A DNA stretch of 64,000 bases, taken from the NCBI RefSeq assembly GCF_006363915.1, contig NZ_CP040946.1; one strand, written 5' to 3'. The notes under the pieces are model-generated. The model searched no databases, had not been told where the DNA came from, and saw only the letters and a program-made list of their open reading frames with translations. Position numbers and translations under genes: made by a program. Below are positions 49,600 to 58,091 of the stretch, piece by piece. The stretch comes from Methylophilus medardensis (lineage in GTDB: Bacteria > Pseudomonadota > Gammaproteobacteria > Burkholderiales > Methylophilaceae). Within the stretch, counting starts at the first letter, position 1. Each line of letters starts with the position of its first letter.

Positions 49600-51660
49600 A
49601 TGAACAAAACAAAAAAGAGTATTGCCATCATGATGGCCTTGCCTTTGTTGGCAGAGGCAGAACATGAAGGCACTTTGGTTCTCGATGAAGTGCATGTGGT
49701 TGCTGAAAGACCAAAAACATCATCGACACAACCGAGTAAAGAGGCTGCTAAAGAAGCATTGAGCAAAACGGCGGGTGGAACGACCTTAGTAGACATGGAT
49801 AAGGTGCGTGAAGGGCGTGTATCAACCTACCAGGATAGCCTTGGCTTGGCAACGGGCGTATATATACAGTCACGGTTTGGTGCGGAGGAGAGTCGTTTGT
49901 CTATTCGTGGCTCGGGTTTACAAAGAACCTTTCACGGACGTGGCTTGAAATTAATGCAAGATGGTGTCCCTGTGAATTTGGCGGATGGTAGTTTTGATTT
50001 TCAGGCCATCGAACCGTTGGCCGCAAGTTATGTGGAAGTGTACCGCGGAGCCAATGCCTTGCGTTATGGTGCCAGTAATCTTGGCGGTGCAATCAATTTC
50101 TTGTCACATACAGGCTACACTGCGCCACGTTTAGAGGCCCGTTATGAAGCCGGTACGTATGACTATAGCCGCGCATCCGTTTCAACAGGTGAGGTGATCG
50201 GTGATTTGGATTATTACGTAAATGCAAGTTATTTTGATCAAAGAGGGTTCAGAGATTTTGCCGATCAAATGGCTCACAGAGTGAATGCTAATGTTGGATA
50301 TAAAATCAGCCCAGATATAGAAACACGCTTTTATGTTGGCTATACCCACAGTGATTCAAATTTACCTGGCAACCTGACAAAAGCACAGCTTAAGAATGAC
50401 CCAAGTGACGCGTTTCTAGGGAGTGTAGGGCAGCAGAAGCGCAATATTGACCTGTTCAGGATTGCCAATAAAACCAATATCCAACTGAGTGATCAGTCAA
50501 GTTTGCAAGTCTCGGGTTACTTTTCACACAAGGATTTATTTCATCCAATTTTTCAAGTCGTTGATCAAGATACGAATGACTATGGCATAGATATCCGTTT
50601 TCAACACAAAGGCGAACTGGTCGGTCACAGAAATGAATTCATTCTCGGATTTAATCCGAGTGCTGGCGTGGGCTATGATGAAAGAAATGTCAACTTGCAA
50701 GGTCGCAAAGGTGCGCTTGTAAACAAGTTGGAGAACCGTTCCAGGAATCTGGAAGCTTATGCTGAAAATCGTTTCTTTGTCACCGATGGGTTGACGCTGA
50801 TCGCCGGTTTGCAATACACCCACTCTCAAAGAAATCTAACAGACAAGTTTTTTTCAAATGCCTCTCAGAATGAGAGCTTTAAAGCAACATATGTCCAAAC
50901 CAATCCTAAGATTGGCGTTTTATATGACTTAAAACCTAATGTACAGTTATTTGCCAATCTTTCCAGAAGCTACGAACCTCCTTCCTTTGGCGAGTTGGCA
51001 GGAGGCATTCGACCTAATATTGTTAAAGCACAAGAAGGCACGACCTTTGAAGTGGGATCGCGTGGTAATTCGGAATCGATTGATTGGGATGTTGCAGTTT
51101 ACTATGGCAAGTTAAAAAACGAGTTGTTACAGACCGCGGTCTTCGCGGCGGGTAACAATCCTGTACCAGCAGCGCAAACGACAAATGCAGACAGGACCAT
51201 ACATGCAGGCCTCGAGTTCGGCATGACAGCAAGACTGCCGCTGAATATTGAGTGGCGTCACAGTCTGCTCGTTAATCGATTTAAGTTTGATGGAGACAAT
51301 ACATTTGGTAACAACACGTTACCTGGTATCCAAAAAAGTTTGATGAGAGCCGAGCTGATGTATCGGGGAAATGACCGCTTGAACGGGATCTACTTTGGAC
51401 CTACTTTTGAGTGGTCACCGCAGGACTACTATGTGGATTTTGCCGAAACATTCAAAGCAGATAGTTATTTCTTGTGGGGCCTAAAAGCTGGGCAAAAGGT
51501 GAATCAACACTGGTCCTGGTTCGTGGAAGGCCGTAATTTGGCGGATCAGAAGTATGCAGCAACAACCTCTGTAGTCAGAAACCAAAATGGGGCAGACGGT
51601 GCCTTGTTTTTGCCAGGCGATGGCCGCACGGCATACTTGGGCGTGACCTGGACTTATTAA
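49600..51660 (+). CDS. TonB-dependent outer-membrane receptor, probably for copper
   Basis: A 686-residue protein. A short signal peptide (KKSIAIMMALPLLAEAEHE) is followed by a TonB box region (TLVLDEVHVVAER), the plug domain (LGLATGVYIQSRFGAEESRL, DGVPVNLADGSF, VEVYRGANALRYGASNLGGA), and a 22-strand barrel ending in AYLGVTWTY. In the copper-receptor context (DUF2946, copper-uptake-associated protein, PepSY protein) a copper or copper-chelate role is favoured; siderophore or lanthanide uptake are alternatives since sequence alone does not tell the ligand. AGAGGAAG lies before the ATG. Hairpins flank the gene on both sides. Confidence 0.9.
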   Translation: MNKTKKSIAIMMALPLLAEAEHEGTLVLDEVHVVAERPKTSSTQPSKEAAKEALSKTAGGTTLVDMDKVREGRVSTYQDSLGLATGVYIQSRFGAEESRLSIRGSGLQRTFHGRGLKLMQDGVPVNLADGSFDFQAIEPLAASYVEVYRGANALRYGASNLGGAINFLSHTGYTAPRLEARYEAGTYDYSRASVSTGEVIGDLDYYVNASYFDQRGFRDFADQMAHRVNANVGYKISPDIETRFYVGYTHSDSNLPGNLTKAQLKNDPSDAFLGSVGQQKRNIDLFRIANKTNIQLSDQSSLQVSGYFSHKDLFHPIFQVVDQDTNDYGIDIRFQHKGELVGHRNEFILGFNPSAGVGYDERNVNLQGRKGALVNKLENRSRNLEAYAENRFFVTDGLTLIAGLQYTHSQRNLTDKFFSNASQNESFKATYVQTNPKIGVLYDLKPNVQLFANLSRSYEPPSFGELAGGIRPNIVKAQEGTTFEVGSRGNSESIDWDVAVYYGKLKNELLQTAVFAAGNNPVPAAQTTNADRTIHAGLEFGMTARLPLNIEWRHSLLVNRFKFDGDNTFGNNTLPGIQKSLMRAELMYRGNDRLNGIYFGPTFEWSPQDYYVDFAETFKADSYFLWGLKAGQKVNQHWSWFVEGRNLADQKYAATTSVVRNQNGADGALFLPGDGRTAYLGVTWTY

Positions 51661-51670
51661 TACTTGAGGA

Positions 51671-51690
51671 CCGGGGTGATGTCACCCCGG
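51671..51690 (+). repeat. Near-perfect palindromic hairpin between the receptor gene and the next gene
   Basis: CCGGGGTGA and TCACCCCGG form a 9-bp stem with loop TG. No T-tract follows; the ribosome-binding site of the next gene (GGGGAG) starts a few bases later. It could slow 3' decay of the receptor message or tune expression of the downstream genes. Confidence 0.7.
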
Positions 51691-51703
51691 ATGGGGAGTA
51701 ATT

Positions 51704-52195
51704 GTGAATTTTTGGATGAAGTTAACACTATCGCTGCTGGCGCTTTGTGTCCCGATGGCCACCTTACATGCCCATCCGTCAGCGGCAGAAGATGTGCAGT
51801 CGGTGGCTGCCGAAATGCATGAAACGTGGGATAAACCCAACCTTGTATTAGACTTGCCGGTGATCGTGATGCATGCTGGCATGGCCATTGCAGATTGGGT
51901 GCAAGCAGAAAAGGGTGGGCGCGCGTTGCTCAAATATCACCCTGCGCATCAACACTGGCACACCTTATTGTGTGGTGGGGCAGAACTGACCGCTGTGAAA
52001 CACCTAGAGGCCGCAGGGATGTCTAGCGCCGACGCGCAGATACTGAGCGCAAAACTGCAACAAGCTGAGTTAGAAACGCTTACCAGCGCGCAACGTCAGC
52101 GCATCGATAGCTTTAGTGGTTTGGTTAAGTTTAGCAAGGGCAAACCAGTGGCCTCGTCAGCGCATGACATGCACGGAGACACGCATGGCCATTAA
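51704..52195 (+). CDS. Copper-uptake-associated family protein, exported
   Basis: A 163-residue protein. Signal peptide LTLSLLALCVPMATLHAHP. The region VIVMHAGMAIADWVQAEKGG with ALLKYHPAHQHWHTLLCGGA resembles the family annotated as copper uptake system-associated. The C-terminus is a His-rich metal-binding tail (HDMHGDTHGH). The start is the GTG at 51704 with GGGGAG upstream. It overlaps the PepSY protein by 11 bases, so the two are coupled. Likely a periplasmic metal-binding accessory of the receptor. Confidence 0.78.
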   Translation: MNFWMKLTLSLLALCVPMATLHAHPSAAEDVQSVAAEMHETWDKPNLVLDLPVIVMHAGMAIADWVQAEKGGRALLKYHPAHQHWHTLLCGGAELTAVKHLEAAGMSSADAQILSAKLQQAELETLTSAQRQRIDSFSGLVKFSKGKPVASSAHDMHGDTHGH

Positions 52196-53669
52196 GTCGT
52201 CCGCGGTGAAAAATCATTGGTTGTTCTGGCACCAGTGGATCGGCGTCATTGCTTGTATCGGCATGGTGCTATGGGGGTTGTCAGGCGCGTCGCATCCCAT
52301 CATGAGCCGGCTGCAGCCCGCACCCAAACAGTTTATGCCGCCACTCTCAGCGGTAGATTTAAGTCAGTCAGTGTCACTGCCTGCCTTATTACAACAACAG
52401 CACATCAAGCAGTTTCAGCACATCAGTTTGGTGCAATTAGCGGGCCAACACTATTACCGAATCTCACAACTAGACGCTGCCCCCAGATTTTTTGCAGTGG
52501 CTAACGGCGCTGAGCGCCCGGGCGGCGAACAAGCGGCCGCAATGAGTCTTGCCGATTATTACACTGGCCTCAGCGGGCAATCTAAGGCGTCGCTCAAAGC
52601 CATCAACCGCTTTGAAACGGATTACCATCCAGTAAATCGGTTACTCCCGGTGTGGCAGGTCGCTTACCCGCGCGAGGATGGTTTGCGCGCGTATGTCGAT
52701 ACCGAGCAATCCAGGTTGGCAACCTTGGTGGATGACCGGCGTGCTTTTCTGACGCAAGTGTTTCAATGGGGGCATAACTGGTCATTTTTGCAGGCTTGTG
52801 CTGGATTACAACTTGCGGTGGCCACTGGGGTGCTGGTTTTGATTTTGGCCTCTGCGATCACCGGCATCACGCTTTATATCAAGCAACGCAAAACAGCGCC
52901 TTACCGCCTGCAACGCTGGGGCGTGCAATGGTGGCACCGCGAGTTCGGTTTGTGGGTGTCGCTGGTGATTTTACTGCTGGCGAGCACTGGCTTATTACAT
53001 TTATGGATGTCGGATCTTCAGCAGCGCCGCCCAACTGTGCAGACGACGTTCGCCAGTGACAGTGCGGCTTTGAGTGCGGCAGCTTGGTCGCAACTGGCCA
53101 GTGGCTCCGTGTTAAAACTCGATATTTATGGGCGTGGTGACACGCTGTTCTGGCAAATCATTCCGCAGTCGGCTGGGGCGCAAGGCTTGCCGTCTGCACA
53201 GGTGGCTGCCCTGCATCAGCATCATCATGCAGGCATGCAGCCAGCGGCTGAAGCGCCTACCCTTTGGCTGACCAGTGCGCAGGCGGTGCGGGCGTTAACA
53301 CCGCAAGACTATGCGTCGCAGTGGCTCAGTATCATGACGCGACAAGCTGCATCGCAAGTGCAATCTGTCACCTGGGTCACGCAGTTTGCCAATGAATATG
53401 GTTTTATTTTTAAGCGCCTGCCGGTGTTAAAAGTGCAAACTGCAGAGGATCATCACACACGCTATTATCTCGAGCCTGCCACGGGCGCGCTGGCTGCCAG
53501 CGTCAATGATCGTGATGGGTTAGAAGGATTTATTTTTGCTTATTTACACAAATGGAGTTTTCAATCGCTGAGCAAAGATCTGCGTGATGCGTTGGCCATT
53601 GTTGCGGCGCTAGCAGTGAGTCTTACCGGCTTGCTAGGGGCTTATTTGTTTTCAAAGAAACGCCTGTAA
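52185..53669 (+). CDS. PepSY-associated inner-membrane protein
   Basis: A 494-residue protein with four membrane helices: WLFWHQWIGVIACIGMVLWG near the N-terminus, TGVLVLILASAITGITLYI and WWHREFGLWVSLVILLL around 210-270, and the C-terminal DALAIVAALAVSLTGLLGAY. Two large periplasmic loops resemble PepSY domains. His residues in HQWIG, WWHRE and HQHHHAGM suggest haem or metal coordination. PepSY/YeiB-like proteins act as reductases near TonB receptors, releasing iron or copper from a ligand; this function is inferred. The ATG at 52185 lies inside the previous gene. Confidence 0.85.
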   Translation: MAIKSSAVKNHWLFWHQWIGVIACIGMVLWGLSGASHPIMSRLQPAPKQFMPPLSAVDLSQSVSLPALLQQQHIKQFQHISLVQLAGQHYYRISQLDAAPRFFAVANGAERPGGEQAAAMSLADYYTGLSGQSKASLKAINRFETDYHPVNRLLPVWQVAYPREDGLRAYVDTEQSRLATLVDDRRAFLTQVFQWGHNWSFLQACAGLQLAVATGVLVLILASAITGITLYIKQRKTAPYRLQRWGVQWWHREFGLWVSLVILLLASTGLLHLWMSDLQQRRPTVQTTFASDSAALSAAAWSQLASGSVLKLDIYGRGDTLFWQIIPQSAGAQGLPSAQVAALHQHHHAGMQPAAEAPTLWLTSAQAVRALTPQDYASQWLSIMTRQAASQVQSVTWVTQFANEYGFIFKRLPVLKVQTAEDHHTRYYLEPATGALAASVNDRDGLEGFIFAYLHKWSFQSLSKDLRDALAIVAALAVSLTGLLGAYLFSKKRL

Positions 53670-53736
53670 AGCGGAAGGGCACCCGCATGCGGTACCCTGC
53701 TGATTAAAAAGGCGATTGGACGCGTATGCTTACGGA

Positions 53737-55020
53737 TCAAGAGGTCGCGTAAATTTTGTCCAAAAAGTAGCTGGTGCGCTGTTTCAAACGCAGTCTGTTT
53801 TGCAGAATATTGGGCAGTTGATCCGGCTTCAAGCACTGAATGATGTTGATATCCAGCGCTTCTCTGAGGTCAACGATGTCGCCCTCTTCCTCTCGGTTGT
53901 CGCTCAGCATTTGAATAAACGGCCGCAATGGTTGCTGTGGATTGGTCGAGAGCACGGTGGCTAGTTTTTGGTCTGATAATCGCACGATGCTGCCGGGTGG
54001 ATAAATACCCAAACATTTAATAAAGCGACGCAGAATCGTTTGGTCAAACTGATGCCGTTGTTGGGCAAACATCACACTCAAAGCCTCATAAGGCGTTTTG
54101 GTATGTGCTGGGTTCGAGGGGTTGCACAGGTTGTCATACATATTGGCAATGATCAAAATATGTGACAGCGGGTCAATTTGATCGCAATGCAGGCCTTTAG
54201 GATAACCGCTACCATCGGCAAGCTCATGGTGTTGCGAGATCAATGTCAGGACTTTTCTCGGCACAGCCACATCGCGCAACATGTTCATACCTAGCAACAC
54301 ATGGGTTTGATAAATCGATGTTTCACGGACACTGAGCGGGTCTTTTTTTAGCAGAATTTTGTCACTGATCTGCCGTTTACCAATGTCGTGCAGCATGGCG
54401 GACATGCCCAAAATGACGGCATCTTCATCGCTAATATCCAAGTTTTTAGCCAAAAGCATAGCCACAACCAAGGTATTCAGTTCATGCTGAAAATGCTGAT
54501 CGCCGATCCGGTGGCCATTCATCGCATGAATCGCAATGTCGCCTTCGGTCAATGTGCTGGTGACTAAGTCTTCGACCAGTGTCGAGGCCAATGCATAGGC
54601 TTGCTCAGGGCGCTCAGTCGACAGCTTCTGAATGTTTTTGACATCTGTGCTGGTCCGCATGAACTTCTGCTCGCTTTCAGCGATGGCTTGTCGTAGCGCT
54701 AGTTGTTTTTTCTGTGCCGGGCTCAACTCGGGGATAGCATCGATGATTTCCACTTTAGTTGCGGCTGTTTTTTTGAGTGGAAACTCAAGCACATTCTGCG
54801 AGGCGGCATTTTTAAGTGGCACCGTCGTGCTGCGCCTTGGGTCGTAACGCAGCTGCTTCAAGCCTAAAGACTTAATGGTCTCAATCTGCGCATCCTCGGT
54901 GATTTTGAAGTTACTCACCGAAAACGGATGATCCATCCATCCCAAGTCCAAATGAATATACAGACCGGCTTGCAGCTGATCTATGTCGATATAAAAAGTA
55001 TCTGAAGCGTGATTAGGCAT
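53737..55020 (-). CDS. HD-GYP domain c-di-GMP phosphodiesterase
   Basis: A 427-residue cytosolic protein. The N-terminal domain (about 8-130) looks like DUF3391 (YIDIDQLQAGLYIHLDLGWM, VSNFKITEDAQIETIKSLGL). The HD-GYP domain has MLHDIGK with His211 and Asp212, and HHELADGSGYPKGL with Gly272-Tyr273-Pro274. It should hydrolyse c-di-GMP all the way to GMP. It overlaps the 980-residue GGDEF-EAL gene by 8 bases, so the two are translationally coupled. Confidence 0.92.
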   Translation of the reverse strand: MPNHASDTFYIDIDQLQAGLYIHLDLGWMDHPFSVSNFKITEDAQIETIKSLGLKQLRYDPRRSTTVPLKNAASQNVLEFPLKKTAATKVEIIDAIPELSPAQKKQLALRQAIAESEQKFMRTSTDVKNIQKLSTERPEQAYALASTLVEDLVTSTLTEGDIAIHAMNGHRIGDQHFQHELNTLVVAMLLAKNLDISDEDAVILGMSAMLHDIGKRQISDKILLKKDPLSVRETSIYQTHVLLGMNMLRDVAVPRKVLTLISQHHELADGSGYPKGLHCDQIDPLSHILIIANMYDNLCNPSNPAHTKTPYEALSVMFAQQRHQFDQTILRRFIKCLGIYPPGSIVRLSDQKLATVLSTNPQQPLRPFIQMLSDNREEEGDIVDLREALDINIIQCLKPDQLPNILQNRLRLKQRTSYFLDKIYATS

Positions 55021-57955
55021 GGCGTTTTATTTTTCTTTGATTATTTAATACTAACAGTTGTACGAAATCGTCTGCGTTTACCGGATAGGCATACAAAAAT
55101 CCCTGTGCGGTCTGGCAACCGAGCCGCTTTAAGAATTTTTCTTGCTCTTCGGTTTCGACCCCTTCGGCAACCACCGTAAATCCTAGCTGCGTTGCCATGG
55201 CATAAATCGCGCTGGTGATGGCAGCATCATCTTTGTCACCCGGCAAATCTTTGACAAAACTACGATCTATCTTGATCTGATCTAGCGGTAACCGCTTCAG
55301 GTGTGATAACGAGGAGTAGCCAGTGCCAAAGTCGTCGATGGCAATGCTCACGCCCAGTAGTTTTAACTGATTAAAGGTGTCGACCACATGCTGTGTATGT
55401 TGCATCAGGGTGCTTTCGGTGATTTCTAGCTCGATGATCGCAGGATCGCATTCACTTTCCATCAAAATGCCATACACCGTATCGGCAAACTTGCTTTTCA
55501 TAATCTGCACACCCGACACATTAATCGCAATCTTTTTAAACTCGGGATGTTTTTTGTGCCAAGCGTGGGCTTGGCGCACCGCTTGGGCCAGCGCCCATTC
55601 GCCGATGCCTAAGATTAAGCCGGTTTCTTCCGCCAGCGGAATAAATTTGGCTGGTGAAATGATGCCCTGGGTGGGGTGCATCCAGCGTATCAGCGCTTCA
55701 GCACCGATAATGAGGCCTGTTTTCAGATCGATCTGTGCTTGATAGAACATCTTAAGCTGATTTTTAGTGAGTGCTTGACGTAACTCGGTTTCCAGCTGGA
55801 AGTGTTCAACCGCGTCGCGACTCAATGCCGCGTCATAGAATGAAATGTGGTTTTTACCGTTATTTTTCACCTGATACATGGCGAGATCTGCGGCTTTGAT
55901 TAAGCTCTCCACATCCTGTCCATCTTGCGGATACATCGAAATACCGATACTGGCGCCGATAAAAATGTCATGGTGGTCAATCACAAACTCGTGCCTGAGT
56001 GCATCCAGAATGTCATGCGCTTTTTGTGCGGCATCTGCTTTGCCATGCAGGTTTTCGAGCAGAATAATAAATTCGTCGCCACCCAATCGGCCAACAATAT
56101 CCGATTCACGCAAGGAAGCTCGCAGGCGATCCGTGACGCCCAGCAGCAACTGGTCACCGGTATAGTGGCCCAAGCTGTCGTTAATGTTCTTGAAGCGATC
56201 CAAATCGATGAACAGCACCGCTGCCTGTTGCTCATTGCGGCTGGCGCGTTGAATCGAATGCGTAAACAAGTGATGAATCAGTCTGCGGTTAGGTAGCCCC
56301 GTCAACGGGTCATGGTTGACCAGCGAGTTGAGCTGCGTTTGCGAACGCTTCATTTCAGTGATGTCGGCAAACACGCCCACATAATTGGTAATCACGTTTG
56401 CATGGTTACGCACCGCGGTAATGGTCATCCACTCGGTATAGGTGTCGCCATTTTTGCGGACATTTTCTATTTCGCCCGACCATTTGCCATGACGCTTGAG
56501 TGCGCCAAACAGCCCGCGCGGGCGCTGGCGGAAAATTTGTGGCTTACTGCCCAGCACTTCAGACTCGGCAAAGCCGGTGATCAAGGTGTAACCCTGATTG
56601 ATGCCGACCAGCTCGCCGGCTGGGTTGACAATCATGATGCCCTCTGTGGTGCTGTCAAAGGCAATTTTAGCCAGTTTTAGATGCTTGCCGGTTTGTTCAC
56701 GGTCAATCGCCACGCTTAAGGTGCGGCCAATCGCCATCAGTGAGCCTAGCTCTTGTGAGCTGGTGTTTTCGGCATCAAAACAACGCTCAATCACCATCGA
56801 GCCCCACCAGGCGTCATCAATCATCAATGGCACGATAACCAGATTTACCGTGTCATGCGATTTCAGCAAGGCACGCTCTGACTCAGGCAGGGTCAGCGCA
56901 TCACACATCACTGGTTGCCCTTTCGATAGCAGGCTATACCAGCGCTGTAATTCGGGGGACAGGAAAGAAATTTTTTCCCAATGCGCATAGCTGGTATGAA
57001 AGCCGTTCATTGACCAATGGAACAGCGCTTTAGAACGCACATCCGTGGTCTTGCGGCTAGGGATGGTTTCATGTTGTAGCAACACGGCACGGCTAAAGCG
57101 GAACGATAAGCAGCATTGCTGCAGTACATTTTCGGCCACACTTTGCCAGCGCTCAGCGGAGTGCAACATCCAGTCACATGAAATCAGCGTGTCCAGCACA
57201 GCACTGCGGTTTAACAGCTGGGTTTGAATAAATTTTTGTTCACTGACATCGCGTGCAACCGTGATCAAGTGACTGGGCTGTTTTTTCGGATCATGGTAGG
57301 CGATTTTATTCACTTCTAGCGTTTTAAAACCACCCTGCGGCAAATGCACCAACTCTTCGTTATGATAGGCCTGCCCAGTTTGCCAAACTTGTTGGTCGGA
57401 TTTTTCGTGGTGTTCAAAACTATTGCGGAAGACCGGATGTAAGGTGTCGGCAATTTGTAGATTGTTGAGGAACTGATAGTCAAAATCATCAATCTGAAAC
57501 GTATTCAGCATTTGCTGGTTGGCCATCATCCAGCGATTGTCGTGGTCTTTGATGCAGATGAGGTCTGGGCTCATTTCAATCAGTGAGTGCACGATAGATT
57601 GCATATGTAACAGCTGATCGACCAGCGTGCGAGATTCTTCTTCCAGCATCAATCCCACGGCTCGGCGACCAGATTGTGGGTAAAACAAGCGGCATTTAAA
57701 ATCGCGTTTTAAGCCTTGAAGTGTCAGACTAAGGTTGAGTTGGGTCTGTCCTGCTTTCATTGCTTGGGTGAGGGCTTGCCGAATTTCTTTGGCAAATCCG
57801 TCAGTCAGTGGCCCGAGCAGTTTGCTCGCAGAAGCGCTGATGGCTAGACACTGCGCCCGGCGATTGATGGCCAGCATAGGCGTATCCGGCATGGTGACTG
57901 CCAGAGGCTGCAACCATGCTGTGCTATGATGATCAAAAACTTGAGGTAAGGACAT
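55013..57955 (-). CDS. PAS/GAF-GGDEF-EAL c-di-GMP enzyme
   Basis: A 980-residue soluble protein. An N-terminal PAS-like region (about 15-115) is followed by a PAS domain (about 125-250), a GAF domain (about 265-420, YSLLSKGQPVMCDALTL), a further PAS (about 425-545, FDSTTEGIMIVNPAGELVGI), a GGDEF domain with intact RLGGDEF (625-629) and RESD inhibitory site, then an EAL domain with EALIRW (Glu753), DDFGTGYSSLSHLKR and EGVET. Both active sites look intact. Its stop codon overlaps the start of the HD-GYP gene (ATGCCTAA). The stimuli of the PAS/GAF domains are unknown. Confidence 0.92.
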   Translation of the reverse strand: MSLPQVFDHHSTAWLQPLAVTMPDTPMLAINRRAQCLAISASASKLLGPLTDGFAKEIRQALTQAMKAGQTQLNLSLTLQGLKRDFKCRLFYPQSGRRAVGLMLEEESRTLVDQLLHMQSIVHSLIEMSPDLICIKDHDNRWMMANQQMLNTFQIDDFDYQFLNNLQIADTLHPVFRNSFEHHEKSDQQVWQTGQAYHNEELVHLPQGGFKTLEVNKIAYHDPKKQPSHLITVARDVSEQKFIQTQLLNRSAVLDTLISCDWMLHSAERWQSVAENVLQQCCLSFRFSRAVLLQHETIPSRKTTDVRSKALFHWSMNGFHTSYAHWEKISFLSPELQRWYSLLSKGQPVMCDALTLPESERALLKSHDTVNLVIVPLMIDDAWWGSMVIERCFDAENTSSQELGSLMAIGRTLSVAIDREQTGKHLKLAKIAFDSTTEGIMIVNPAGELVGINQGYTLITGFAESEVLGSKPQIFRQRPRGLFGALKRHGKWSGEIENVRKNGDTYTEWMTITAVRNHANVITNYVGVFADITEMKRSQTQLNSLVNHDPLTGLPNRRLIHHLFTHSIQRASRNEQQAAVLFIDLDRFKNINDSLGHYTGDQLLLGVTDRLRASLRESDIVGRLGGDEFIILLENLHGKADAAQKAHDILDALRHEFVIDHHDIFIGASIGISMYPQDGQDVESLIKAADLAMYQVKNNGKNHISFYDAALSRDAVEHFQLETELRQALTKNQLKMFYQAQIDLKTGLIIGAEALIRWMHPTQGIISPAKFIPLAEETGLILGIGEWALAQAVRQAHAWHKKHPEFKKIAINVSGVQIMKSKFADTVYGILMESECDPAIIELEITESTLMQHTQHVVDTFNQLKLLGVSIAIDDFGTGYSSLSHLKRLPLDQIKIDRSFVKDLPGDKDDAAITSAIYAMATQLGFTVVAEGVETEEQEKFLKRLGCQTAQGFLYAYPVNADDFVQLLVLNNQRKIKRHA

Positions 57956-58091
57956 AGTTAAATCTGCTTCGTTGATTGATGCATTGTTGTGTTGCGGGTA
58001 AGTGGGTTATCGGCGCAAATGCTTGCAAACTTTAGCGACCTTAACGGTTGATAATTCAAGTGAAATTTTATGCTTTTGGGATGAAGTAATC

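Noticed and set aside
49600..51660. The receptor as a lanthanide receptor of methylotrophs
   Set aside because: No lanthanide-binding protein, xoxF or lanthanophore gene lies nearby, while DUF2946, a copper-uptake-associated protein and His-rich tails do; kept only as an alternative.
51671..51690. Hairpin after the TonB receptor gene read as an intrinsic terminator
   Set aside because: No T-tract follows and the next gene's ribosome-binding site begins a few bases later; treated as an intercistronic structure.
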